A DNA stretch of 64,000 nucleotides from Deltaproteobacteria bacterium (GTDB taxonomy: Bacteria > Myxococcota_A > Polyangia > HGW-17 > SLPX01). Shown one piece after another: positions 54,201 to 60,337 of the stretch. How positions within the stretch are numbered: the first letter of the stretch is position 1; every line of letters starts with the position of its first letter. The position numbers were made by a program, and so were the translations under genes. Location of the stretch: the NCBI GenBank assembly GCA_021162935.1, contig JAGGXR010000157.1:1-64000 (forward strand). The letters are read 5' to 3'. The notes below the pieces were generated by a model. That model made no database searches. It saw nothing but the letters and a program-made list of their open reading frames with translations, and had not been told where the DNA came from.

Positions 54201-54484
54201 TGCCCCTCGGCGTAGAGCGTTTCGAGGGCAAGGGAACTCTTGCCTGCTCCAGACGGTCCGGTGATCACCGTGAGGCGATTGATGGGAATGTCGAGATCCA
54301 GATCCACGAGGTTATTCTGTGACGCTCCGCGGATTGCGATGGTCAGGTTCGAATTTTCGATTTCGGCAGACCCGTCAGGCTGGAGGGTCCCAGACTTTTT
54401 CTTGGTCTTTCTCGTCGCCTTGTTCTTCATGTTGGTTTTCGTCACAACGCCTGCTCGTGCTTTGGATCCGTTGGATTTTATCAC
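48299..54484 (-). CDS. uvrA: Tandem double-UvrA protein, four ABC ATPase modules (about 2061 aa)
   Basis: DNA-damage recognition ATPase of nucleotide excision repair, but twice the usual length (UvrA is about 940 aa). Four Walker A motifs are visible: GPSGAGKSSL (about 75), GVSGSGKSTL (816), GISGSGKSTL (1220) and GVSGSGKSSL (1755). Four signatures are GGELSRVHLAR, SAGEAQRIKLAR, STGEAQRLRLAA and SGGEAQRIRLATE. Walker B segments ILDEPTVGLH or LLDEPxxGLH follow. Zinc-type CxxC pairs occur in each half (CDRCG, CPVCG/CPECGG, CKHCHG/CPDCGG, CPRCN, CATCDG/CPDCGG, CETCKG/CEACG). Order 1-2-3-4 equals UvrA+UvrA. The first half carries a repeat-rich Lys/Arg insertion. GTG 54484 (AGGA five bases upstream) is the preferred start; ATG 54430 is an alternative. 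It could serve repair alone or a UvrA2-like role. Confidence 0.92.
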   Translation of the reverse strand: MIKSNGSKARAGVVTKTNMKNKATRKTKKKSGTLQPDGSAEIENSNLTIAIRGASQNNLVDLDLDIPINRLTVITGPSGAGKSSLALETLYAEGQRLYAETFSTYARQFLERLPRPNVRRVDRIPPAISVTHEGRIRTGRVTVLDLIEGSFSLQMLFAREGIRKCDRCGAQVLPQGGRRTTEQLLRDADGERVLVTFDVPVRDEESLAMVLDGLTAAGYSRGIVGTLQTEDGAGPERPVDETDRQPGETDRQSGETDRQSGETDRQSGETDRQSGETDRQSGETRRKTRKKRLPGRKNGKPGTTNAKAGTTNSKASRTNESGDGRTAALKRQVRHLDDPGASSAWLAIGRVEVIQDRVLVNEKNRDRLGEAIEGAWLAGNQRAWAITESGRRLPLRRARHCPVCGTEYPQPTPYTFSAESPLGACPECGGYGYILEMDRSKVVPDPTKSLAEGAIRPFQARITRRWQRRMEAACLKREIDQDRPFRDLDAQEQEFVLSGGPRWEGVSGLMEYIESFRHDVKARIFLSRYRRRAPCPQCSGVRLGPEPRAYELWRRSFAQWTAMTVSELKLTLDEQRHGAASAAQASTNGRKKKGASDGREPDEAVAALLDDLTGRLETLEKLGLGHLQVDRRGRTLSGGELSRVHLARGLGTRMAGALYILDEPTVGLHSHDVPALCDVLERLCAEGNTVVVTEHHPEVLRRAHHVVELGPGGGGMGGRILYQGPPLGLITNAESVTGPFVAQWLARKNRLSNTGQAIDEIRSSDGRFRTQTETVAESSASKMGRTTSQATLTVQGARKHNLANLTVHFPLGRLVAVTGVSGSGKSTLIRDVLYDNLAHDATRDASHDGTRDAMHDAMDDASHERMNQGTSVPERSIDRILGADQVTGVLFVDQDPPSRSSRSNPATFLGILDPIRRVMARQPEAKRLGLSPSWFSFNSPLGGCKHCHGSGVEVVEMQFLPDVAVPCPDCGGTRYAPVVLEVPYKGLNMAQILDLTVDQAAQTFSEHRAVCRKLSILQEVGLGYLALGQRLTTLSAGEAQRIKLARALKDLAPGSLVLLDEPSVGLHPMDVSRIVGLLRRLVGQGVSVILVDHDMELVSHCDHVIDLGPGGGTEGGRLVDQGSPQELAARGQTATGMALIDWMGAPQTATNGNDETPALAWQSRERVTIAQAAETAAAYRAVAVASGLEGNNPVIELRGAMEHNLDNLNLDIPRGAIVAITGISGSGKSTLAFDILFAEGQRRYLETQAAYVRHVIRPLPRPHVERLSGLPPTIAVSRKLAAGGPRSTVATVTEVAHYLRLLVARFGVQYCPRCNLPVQEATTSQVHLKVLEQSRSKSILLAAPVLRARKGHHRPLIFRLRRAGIKTIRADGVFHDLAKPPDLSRYREHDLDAVCGAVTPETDGESLMSLVEQALDLGSGTVLILNRERTNDDLVLSSHRTCPRCHRGFEAPDPLLLSFNSPRGACATCDGLGTIAGHELGSQPTVCPDCGGSRLRPEARAMFIEGISLPEMLAWNAAEAAERFRRLLREGVFENEPIPTRAIEILEEVSSRLEAMNRLGLGYLTLDRRTPTLSTGEAQRLRLAAQLGSALRGAAYILDEPTVGLHPRDTKRLIDAFSSLKDRGCSVLVVEHDDQVIRAADHVLDLGPGAGTKGGRLVVQGTVADLLASEASVTGRELRRLAANSPIPAERDGRRVSAQTDRSRRPQQSHKPSAESDGRPLAKRGDQRARIRILGARLHNLANLDAEFLMGAINCVTGVSGSGKSSLVLGVLGPALGAKLRGDPVPEHLARGIAIDETIRAVRVVDQAPIGRTSRSIPATYVGFFDEIRQLMAARPEARIRGFKPSRFSFNVSGGRCETCKGRGRIKVEMKLLPDVLVPCEACGETRYEQDTLSVRYRGKNMADILDATVDEALELFSAIPKIRRPLQLLANLDLGYLKLGQPSPTLSGGEAQRIRLATELYRPGSNVIYLLDEPTTGLHMADVRQLIATLHRLVDAGNTVVVIEHNLDLIVAADHVLDLGPEAGADGGRLVASGAPHEIAQSGTTTGRFLAQRIPFASPS
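51887..51970 (-). repeat. 12-base degenerate tandem repeat inside the double-UvrA gene
   Basis: Seven contiguous 12-base units encode HDAT-RDAS-HDGT-RDAM-HDAM-DDAS-HERM just after the second Walker A. The His/Asp-rich segment is not part of any UvrA consensus and appears to be a recent insertion. Confidence 0.8.
53634..53759 (-). repeat. 21-base tandem repeat, five identical units plus one diverged
   Basis: Five exact copies (53634-53738) and a sixth altered copy (53739-53759) encode the heptapeptide DRQSGET (last copy DRQPGET) in the first half of the double-UvrA protein. They are followed by a basic segment RRKTRKKRLPGRKNGK. Identity of the units at the DNA level indicates an unstable, recently expanded array. 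Confidence 0.93.
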
Positions 54485-54982
54485 TTTAGTCCTGATCGAC
54501 GGCAGCGCAACAGATCTGAGAAGACAGTATCGTTTTGGTTGCACCGCGGTAGCCCGTGTTCGACACCCATTGCTGGTGTGATGCAGTAAGTGATTGATTT
54601 CTTTAAAGGTGCGACGTCGCGTTCGATCCAGACCACCATTGGCTGCACCCAATGATTCCAATGGGTTCGGTTTCAAGTGTCGAACGTGGGGGTAGGACTC
54701 GATGAGGAGGGCTTCGCTACGGCCGATTTTCCGGGAAGGACCCTACAGGTTCTTCGGACCATGACAGGCCTTCGTCGCCGGTCTTCCAGGCCTTTTTGCC
54801 TGTGTCACTCGGCGGGTACGTCCTGTCGAACCGGCATCTGCGCTGCGTTCTCCCCATACTACGTGGCGATGGCACTGAGTGAGGTGCAGGCCTCGGTCGG
54901 TCCAACGTGCGGTTCATTGATCGTCTCGGCTTGGATGAGTCAGGTGGCAGAGGTGTTTGCTCAGGTTGGTCGTTCGGTCATC
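54485..54982. other. Intergenic stretch before the double-UvrA gene
   Basis: About 500 bases with no convincing gene. GTTCGACAC (54558-54566) and GTGTCGAAC (54677-54685) are perfect inverted 9-base words 110 bases apart. ATTGG-CTGCAC-CCAAT near 54640-54655 is another short inverted repeat. I saw no LexA-type box of the E. coli or Bacillus kind. The far end holds the 3' flank of the peptidase gene with a weak CAGGC/GCCTG stem near 54788-54804. Confidence 0.4.
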
Positions 54983-56434
54983 TCAGGGGGCGGCTGGCGC
55001 AGGCAGGGAAGCTGGTTGCCGGGGCTGGTTGTGGGCTGGACGAGGGAGCGTTTGTTTCGAGGGGGCCCGTTTCGAATGACGCGGTGCAGATGTGTGCTTC
55101 GTGGCTCGAACGGGCGCGGCTCGGTTGTCTGGTTTCGAGGTCCTCTTTGCGCTCGTGCTGTCCGGAGCATGCGCGGGCCTACGGGTTGCGACTGGACTCG
55201 GTTTGCCTTTCGGTGCTTTTGCCGCCGCAGATATCGAGGCTTTTGTTGCGGATTCTTCTCGATGCGCCTTTGGGCTGCTGTTTCGAACCGCGCTGTGCCC
55301 AACGGGCCGGGTAGGCAGGATGCCTTCGCCCACCGTGTTCCTGCTTTTCGGCGTGCGGGTGCCGGTGGATCCTTGTTTTCCGGCCCAGCGACGATGCCGT
55401 CTTTTGGCCCACCTCGGGAGACGTCCTTCTTTCGCCCATCCAGTCCGGAAGTCATGACGTGCGTTCCTCGAATAGATGGCGGGTTCGCCTGGCGAGCTGT
55501 AGTCTACCCAAAAGCCGTTCTTGGGGCGGACATCCAGGTGGATATGGTAGGAATTCGGGTAGTAGCCCACGCCGATTTTGTAGGCATGGGCCAGGAAGTA
55601 ATGGACGAGTTCCTTGTTGGAGATGCCGTCTAGGGAGAAATCCACGGCGTGGCCCGTGATGTGTTTGGAGCCTTTCATGGCGCAGAATTGTCTCGGGCGG
55701 TAACCGCTGAAAATGGTGACCTGGGGCTGGCCGAAGTGGATCCAGGCTTGGTAGATGAGCACGGCCAGGCGCCAGTGGATGGGCAGAGATTCGCCCGTGC
55801 GATGGGATCGAAGGAGGTGCGTGAAGGCGGCCAGGGCCTGCGGACGGATGCGTCCTTTGGGATCGTAGAGATGCAGGGCGATCAGTTCGTGGCTGTGGAT
55901 GTTGTAGACCGGCATCGGCGGATAGGTCATCGAGACTCGTTTTCTGGAGGCCTTTCGCCTTTTTTTGTGGAGTCGCATCGCCTTTTCGTCGGGGTGACTG
56001 TTGCGACGCTGGTGTCGTCTCTGTGCCTGGTGGCGGGTGGCCTGTGCTCGGGCTCGAGTTCGGGAGCCCTTGTGGCGCGTTCCGGATCGACGGACGGCTC
56101 GGTGATGGACAGTGGTATATCGAGGGTTCTTGTGCCGAGCAGTTCCGCGATGGATCACCGTGTGACGGTTTCGGTGGCGCTGCGTGCGGGCCAACTTGAC
56201 ATGACGCGCATGGCTTCTGTGGAGTCTTCCAGTGGCCCTGGTTCCTTGGTGGGTTCGCCTGTTGGACCGTGCTGTCGTGGCTCGGGTTCGTCGTCGGTGG
56301 TGGCGGCCTGTGATGCTGCGCGGCTTTTTTGGGTGGCCTCTGTGATGAATGCTGGCAAGATGGCGGCTGCGGGCCGTTCGTGGGCTCGGAGATCCGAGCA
56401 GGAACAGAGCAACAACGACGTGGATGACGGTCAT
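54983..56434 (-). CDS. Secreted peptidase of the M15/DUF882 (YcbK-like) type with basic tails
   Basis: 483 aa. Signal peptide TVIHVVVALFLLGSPSP, then about 150 residues very rich in Arg and His. The catalytic domain (about 170-330) starts VYNIHSHELIALHLYD. It carries the zinc motif SKHITGHAVDFSL (His...Asp) and the second ligand in YHIHLDVRP, with FSGYRPR in between, the layout of YcbK/Peptidase_M15_2 proteins that act on peptidoglycan peptides. The last 140 residues are Lys/Ala/Pro/Arg-rich and disordered. The highly basic flanks are not part of the family and may bind polyanions or cell wall. GGGAGG lies before the ATG at 56434. Confidence 0.82.
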   Translation of the reverse strand: MTVIHVVVALFLLGSPSPRTARSRHLASIHHRGHPKKPRSITGRHHRRRTRATTARSNRRTHQGTRATGRLHRSHARHVKLARTQRHRNRHTVIHRGTARHKNPRYTTVHHRAVRRSGTRHKGSRTRARAQATRHQAQRRHQRRNSHPDEKAMRLHKKRRKASRKRVSMTYPPMPVYNIHSHELIALHLYDPKGRIRPQALAAFTHLLRSHRTGESLPIHWRLAVLIYQAWIHFGQPQVTIFSGYRPRQFCAMKGSKHITGHAVDFSLDGISNKELVHYFLAHAYKIGVGYYPNSYHIHLDVRPKNGFWVDYSSPGEPAIYSRNARHDFRTGWAKEGRLPRWAKRRHRRWAGKQGSTGTRTPKSRNTVGEGILPTRPVGHSAVRNSSPKAHREESATKASISAAAKAPKGKPSPVATRRPAHAPDSTSAKRTSKPDNRAAPVRATKHTSAPRHSKRAPSKQTLPRPAHNQPRQPASLPAPAAP

Positions 56435-56654
56435 GGATGCCTCCCAGGCTCTGTGGCCCAGTCATGTGTGACAGTATCGTCCTCTTTCGATTGTTGACCG
56501 GTCTGGGATCTTGTCAATTTTTCGGGCTGTCCAGGCGCATCGAAGGGCTGTCCAGGCGCGTCGCTGGAAATGGAGGTGCCTGGTCACGAAGGACGGCTGT
56601 GGGAGTGTGAATCAAATTTGGATGCTGTCGGAGAAGGGCGATACGGCGGCCACG

Positions 56655-57011
56655 TCAGCCCGGACTGGGGATCCGACTCTTGCTTTGTGTTTGTCCCAGG
56701 AAGTGGGCCAAAAGGGCCCTGTCCTCATTGGACAACCTGGTGAACTGCACGGCGAAGTGCCGAAATCGTCCTTCGTCGCGGGTTCTGACCGTGACGGCCT
56801 GGGCCGAGATGAGCGTGTTCGAACCTGGAAGGGCGAACTGGATGCTCACAGGGCGCGGTCGCCCGAGGAGGATGCCGCTCGGGGCGGTCAAGGCCATGCC
56901 TTTGTCCGATATGTCGGTGGATTGGCAGAGCACGAGTTTGCGGTTGATGTAGTTTTTTACGGCGACGACGGTTGGAACCCTTGGACTGATGCGTCTATCC
57001 TGGCGTATCAT
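56655..57011 (-). CDS. PilZ-domain protein (probable c-di-GMP receptor)
   Basis: 118 aa, a single PilZ domain. The N-terminal arginines in QDRRISPRVP match the RxxxR binding signature, and TDISDKGMAL matches the D/NxSxxG box. The remaining strands (VSIQFALPG, AQAVTVRTRDEGRFRHFAVQF) complete the barrel. It should bind c-di-GMP. It has its own well-formed promoter upstream (57089-57117). Confidence 0.88.
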   Translation of the reverse strand: MIRQDRRISPRVPTVVAVKNYINRKLVLCQSTDISDKGMALTAPSGILLGRPRPVSIQFALPGSNTLISAQAVTVRTRDEGRFRHFAVQFTRLSNEDRALLAHFLGQTQSKSRIPSPG

Positions 57012-57088
57012 GGCAACAGATCCGTTCTCCTGGCCTTGTTGCTCAGCGGCCGAAGCCGTTGAGCTCGTTGAGGTGCTTTATGTATCCA

Positions 57089-57117
57089 ACTATACTACAT
57101 GTCCGCACATGAGTCAA
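57089..57117 (-). promoter_or_regulatory. Strong sigma70-type promoter of the PilZ gene
   Basis: Minus-strand TTGACT (plus 57112-57117), 17-base spacer, TATAGT (plus 57089-57094): five of six matches in each box. The spacer contains CATGT-CCGC-ACATG, a small inverted repeat that could be an operator. The predicted start is near 57082, 70 bases before the ATG. Confidence 0.6.
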
Positions 57118-57221
57118 ACTTTGCTCCACCTGCACCAAGTTCTGCTCCTATTCGGTTCACCTCCACCTTCGGCCGAGACAGGGGAGGGGCGCGGGGATGC
57201 CTCGGTCGGATGGTGTCTTCG

Positions 57222-57246
57222 CCTGCCATCGTGTCGCGATGGCAGG
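57222..57246. terminator. Ten-base-pair hairpin downstream of the CxxC gene
   Basis: CCTGCCATCG-TGTCG-CGATGGCAGG, perfect arms, about 70 bases beyond the stop of the small gene at 57315-57539. No U-tract; terminator or stabiliser by position. The rest of 57012-57314 is the PilZ promoter region and unassigned sequence. Confidence 0.4.
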
Positions 57247-57314
57247 TTAGGAGCGTGGGCCGTTTCGTCTCGGCTTCGATGAATCAGGTGGCGGTGTGAG
57301 GAGGGAGAAAGGGA

Positions 57315-57539
57315 TCAGGGATGGTGGTGGGACGAGGCCTTCAGTCGAACCTGCGGGTAGAGAGCTGCTGCGCAGTGCATGCACAGGCCATGGCTGAGGT
57401 GCTCCCTCATGAGCTGAAGGAAGCGAATCGGCACGGGGATCCAGCGCCCGGTCTGCGTTTTCACACGACCACAGGATGCACAGACCGTGATGAGGCGATC
57501 CTGGATGTCGAGTTTTTCTTTTTGGATGGGTTGTGGCAT
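57315..57539 (-). CDS. Small CxxC...CxxC protein (74 aa) of the response-regulator-tail type
   Basis: A 74-residue product. ITVCASCGRVKTQTGRWIP, then LMREHLSHGLCMHCAAALYP, reproduces a motif normally found at the C-terminus of PAS/GGDEF or receiver proteins (CxxCxxxRxxxGxWxPxexYL...SHGxCpxCxxxxYP). Here it stands alone with only about 20 residues in front. Four cysteines plus His can bind zinc. The ATG at 57539 was chosen over an upstream in-frame ATG because homology begins soon after it. It is divergent from the ExbB gene. Confidence 0.72.
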   Translation of the reverse strand: MPQPIQKEKLDIQDRLITVCASCGRVKTQTGRWIPVPIRFLQLMREHLSHGLCMHCAAALYPQVRLKASSHHHP

Positions 57540-57682
57540 GGTGGTTTCTGCCTTTCTTATGAGGTAGCTGCGTCCCAAGGGCCCGATCCGTATTTTTGCA
57601 TTTTTCCTCTTCCTTCATCTCATAAGTGCCGTAAGAAGGCAAAAAAGGGGCATTTTTTTTGTGGACGATGCACGAGGGTGAA

Positions 57683-57711
57683 TTGACAGTCGTGTCGGCC
57701 GCTGCTACCAA
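57683..57711 (+). promoter_or_regulatory. Sigma70-type promoter of the ExbB/ExbD operon
   Basis: TTGACA at 57683-57688, 17-base spacer, TACCAA at 57706-57711, with TGC before it as an extended -10. The start lies 31 bases upstream of the ATG at 57742. Confidence 0.45.
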
Positions 57712-57741
57712 GCTAGGACATATGGAGGATGGAGACTGCCT

Positions 57742-58512
57742 ATGATCGAGTCTGCATATAGTTTTTTGAGCAAGGGCGGCGTGTTGATGTGGCCGATCCT
57801 GGGCGCGTCCGTGCTTGCGCTTGCTCTGTTCCTGGAGCGTCTTTGGAGCCTACGGGCGGCGAACGTGGTGCCTCCTCGTTTCGTGGCTCGGATCAAGTCA
57901 TTGCTTCGTCAACGACAGATCGACGGCGCACGGGTTTTGTGCCAGGAAAACGAATCCGTGGTGGCCAGGGTCGCAGAGGTGGCTCTGGATCGGTGGACCC
58001 GCGGGGTGGATGTTCGCGAGGGGGTTGAGGAACGCGGTCGCCTCGAATCGTCCCGGTTGGACCGTTTTTTGGAAGCTCTTGGGGTCATTGCGGCCATTGA
58101 GCCACTCATGGGTCTGCTTGGAACGGTCATGGGGATGATCAAGGTCTTTCATAATGTGAGCAAGCGGGCGACCGAGGCCGGCGTGGACGTGGGCCTGCTC
58201 GCAAGCGGTATCTGGGAGGCTCTGATCACCACGGCCTTTGGGCTCGCCATCGCCATTCCGGTCTTCATCGGGTACAAATATCTCATTTCGCGCGTGGATC
58301 GATTCATTTTGGATCTCGAAGAGGGTTCCACTGAACTCGTCGATGTTCTCGAAGAGATTGGTCCGGCTGGCGCATCGAGCAGAACGCATGACGCTCGTGG
58401 ATCCGAGACGACGGGAGGTGCGGACAACGTTTCTGCAGGGGCTGAGGCCAGTGAAGAGTCTGCGGCTGCCTCGTCCGGGGGGGCGGCGACCGACGGAGGA
58501 CGGAGCACGTGA
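57742..58512 (+). CDS. MotA/TolQ/ExbB-family proton channel protein
   Basis: 256 aa, inner membrane. Three spans: KGGVLMWPILGASVLALALF (14-33), then a cytosolic loop (EERGRLESSRLDRFLEAL), and two spans in the conserved core IEPLMGLLGTVMGMIKVF and LLASGIWEALITTAFGLAIAIP. Works with the ExbD partner as a stator energised by proton flow. The C-terminal 50 residues are Ser/Ala/Gly-rich and disordered, longer than usual. The stop overlaps the ExbD start by four bases (GTGA, 58509-58512). Partners could be the TonB-like AgmX domain proteins, but linkage is only inferred. Confidence 0.92.
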   Translation: MIESAYSFLSKGGVLMWPILGASVLALALFLERLWSLRAANVVPPRFVARIKSLLRQRQIDGARVLCQENESVVARVAEVALDRWTRGVDVREGVEERGRLESSRLDRFLEALGVIAAIEPLMGLLGTVMGMIKVFHNVSKRATEAGVDVGLLASGIWEALITTAFGLAIAIPVFIGYKYLISRVDRFILDLEEGSTELVDVLEEIGPAGASSRTHDARGSETTGGADNVSAGAEASEESAAASSGGAATDGGRST

Positions 58513-58931
58513 ACTTCAGACGGGACAGATTCGTCAGAAGACGTTCGTCTAGCGCTGTTTTGGACATCACGCCGCTCATCGATGTCGTTTTTTTGCTGCT
58601 GATCTTTTTTCTCCTGACAGCGACTTTCGTGACGAATCCGTCGATTCCGGTCAATCTTCCTACGGCCTCGGCAGATCTGTCGAAGCGGGTACATCGAGAC
58701 CTTCAGGTGACGGTTCGCAGCACTGGAGAGATTGAGTTTCAAGGGAAGGTCGTCGAAGACCCGAGCGAACTCCTGCTTCGTTTTGAAAAGGCCGTGAAGG
58801 AGAACCATTCGGCCAAGCTTCTCATTCGAGCTGACAGCAGGGCGGTCGTGGGGAAGATGGTCGAGGTCATGAACGTGGCGCAGAAGGCTGGTTTGCATCG
58901 GTTTGGCCTCGCCACTCGCATCAAGGAATAG
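58509..58931 (+). CDS. ExbD/TolR-family biopolymer transport protein
   Basis: 140 aa. One N-terminal span preceded by LDITPLIDVVFLLLIFFLL with the conserved Asp residue (LIDVVF) that carries protons. The periplasmic part is short, VTVRSTGEIEFQG, SAKLLIRADSRAVVGKMVEVMNVAQKAGL, matching the ExbD core. The GTG start at 58509 is inside the stop of the ExbB gene, so the two subunits are translationally coupled. The gene ends immediately upstream of a decayed gene fragment. Confidence 0.93.
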   Translation: MNFRRDRFVRRRSSSAVLDITPLIDVVFLLLIFFLLTATFVTNPSIPVNLPTASADLSKRVHRDLQVTVRSTGEIEFQGKVVEDPSELLLRFEKAVKENHSAKLLIRADSRAVVGKMVEVMNVAQKAGLHRFGLATRIKE

Positions 58932-58943
58932 GGCCTCGGTGGA

Positions 58944-59061
58944 TGGTTTTGCTTGTCTGGTACGGAGGAAATCCTCGAGAGCGTGAAGCAGTTCAAAGAT
59001 CAAAGACGTTGAGAGGGATGCGTTGGTCGCAAAGGCGACCGCCATCTGCGCGAAGAAGAAA
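58944..59061 (+). pseudogene. Decayed 3' fragment of a paralogue of the Lys-rich lipoprotein
   Basis: With one frameshift near 58996 this stretch translates as WFCLSGTEEILESVKQF and KDVERDALVAKATAICAKKK. The same region of the gene at 59441-60337 is KFCGFQMRGILKYVKQF and KDAELDPLVAKATAICTKAKK. DNA identity is strongest over 59023-59061 (GGTCGCAAAGGCGACC against GGTTGCCAAGGCGACC). The body of the gene is missing, and the fragment begins 13 bases after the ExbD stop. So this locus once held a second copy, or duplication with loss has occurred. Confidence 0.7.
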
Positions 59062-59386
59062 ATGGCGTGTTCTCGTTGCCTATTCGATGACGAGGGGGAA
59101 ACGAGCGGCCTGGCAGATGGAGCAAGAAAGTCTGGATTTTTGCTTCCGGATTCGGTATGCACACAAAAGGCTGTAAAAGTGAGTTTCAGTGTCGTGGGGT
59201 GGTCGTGGGGTGGTCGTGCGGTGTTTGGGTGGGCTTGAGGGAAATGGATGGATGGCTTGATGTGTCCCGGCGGATGGGGCCCGTGAGGTGTGGCTTGAGA
59301 GTTCGTCAGGAAAATACGACTGTGTTGGGCTGGACCCGGGGAAGGAAGCGGAAGGTCCCTCCGTATACCATGCGAGTGTCATGTAG

Positions 59387-59412
59387 GTCGGCCACTGGGG
59401 CCGACATTTTTT
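59387..59412 (+). terminator. Intrinsic-terminator hairpin in the leader of the Lys-rich lipoprotein
   Basis: GTCGGCC-ACTGG-GGCCGAC (59387-59405) followed by A and six T (59407-59412): the classical stem plus U-tract, plus-strand orientation. Its end is only 29 bases before the ATG at 59441, which leaves no room for a promoter between. It may end the ExbB/ExbD transcript or act as an attenuator for the lipoprotein gene. Confidence 0.7.
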
Positions 59413-59440
59413 GGACGTCATAGCAACAAGGAGGATGGAG

Positions 59441-60337
59441 ATGCGTAAGCAGGTGAGACTGATGGTTTTGTTGGCCGCTGTCAGTGCCATGGCAGCAACC
59501 GCTTTGGTGGGGTGCAAGGACAAGCCGAGCTGTAAATTGCTCTACAAGCGGTACAACAAGTGTGAAAAGGACTTTCCTATGAAGGAGAAGGCCTTCCTCA
59601 AATTGTGCAAGAAGATGAAGGAGAAGTCTCCCGCGGTCAAGGAAGAGCTCAAATGCTCGGTCAAGAAGAACTGCGATGCGTTCAAGAAGTGCCTCAAGGG
59701 TGCAAAAAAGAAGGCTGCGGCGGCGAGGATCACCAAGGAGATCGACAAGGCTCTGGCATCCAAGAAGTACGGCGATGCCCTTTCCACTTGCAAGTACAGC
59801 AAGAAGAACCTTACTGACGACTTGAAGAAGAAGTGCGCCGACTTGAGTGCCTCTGCGTACAAGGAATTTCTTGCCAAGGCGACGGCAGGTCGGGATGCGG
59901 GTAAGAAGAAGGATTGGAAGGTGTGCAGCACCCTGAAGGATGCGGCCAAGGCGATCAACAAGACGGCGGAAGCCGAGGCCATTTGCAATGAGTGGGACAT
60001 GGCCGATAGTATTCAGAAGACGCTGGCCAAGACGGCGGCGGCTCTGAAGAAGGCCAAGGTTCCGTTGCCTTATGAGTGCGATTGGACGGCCAAGAAGTTG
60101 GCCAAGATCAAGACCCCTTCGCCTTGGGTCAAGAAGCAGACCAAGTTGGTGGTGGATGCCTGTTACGTGAAAGTGGCCAAGAAGTATCTGGCGCAGCACC
60201 TGGCTGCCAGATACAAGTTCTGCGGCTTCCAGATGCGCGGCATCCTTAAGTATGTGAAGCAGTTTGGCGTCAAGGATGCCGAACTGGATCCGTTGGTTGC
60301 CAAGGCGACCGCCATCTGCACGAAGGCGAAGAAGTAA
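59441..60337 (+). CDS. Lysine- and cysteine-rich lipoprotein
   Basis: 298 aa. Signal ending ALVGCKDKP (lipobox). The mature protein is extremely rich in Lys and has a regular set of cysteines (SCKLLYKRYNKCEKDF, LKLCKKMKEK, LKCSVKKNCDAFKKCLK, STCKYSKKN, KKKCADL, KVCSTLKD, AICNEWD, YECDWT, DACYVKV, KFCGFQ, AICTKAKK), which suggests several short helical, disulphide-linked units. GGAGG is 9-10 bases before the ATG. A decayed paralogue tail lies upstream, and a terminator-like hairpin immediately precedes the ribosome site. Function unknown; it may bind anionic surfaces. Confidence 0.78.
   Translation: MRKQVRLMVLLAAVSAMAATALVGCKDKPSCKLLYKRYNKCEKDFPMKEKAFLKLCKKMKEKSPAVKEELKCSVKKNCDAFKKCLKGAKKKAAAARITKEIDKALASKKYGDALSTCKYSKKNLTDDLKKKCADLSASAYKEFLAKATAGRDAGKKKDWKVCSTLKDAAKAINKTAEAEAICNEWDMADSIQKTLAKTAAALKKAKVPLPYECDWTAKKLAKIKTPSPWVKKQTKLVVDACYVKVAKKYLAQHLAARYKFCGFQMRGILKYVKQFGVKDAELDPLVAKATAICTKAKK

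Noticed and set aside
54677-55633. 318-codon plus frame over the peptidase gene
   Set aside because: Composition of an antisense shadow; the minus frame has the M15 motifs and a signal peptide.
57635-57660. A-run/T-run near the ExbB promoter as a terminator
   Set aside because: The stem would be mostly A-T with only a short GGCA/TGCC part, and no gene ends just before it on the plus strand.
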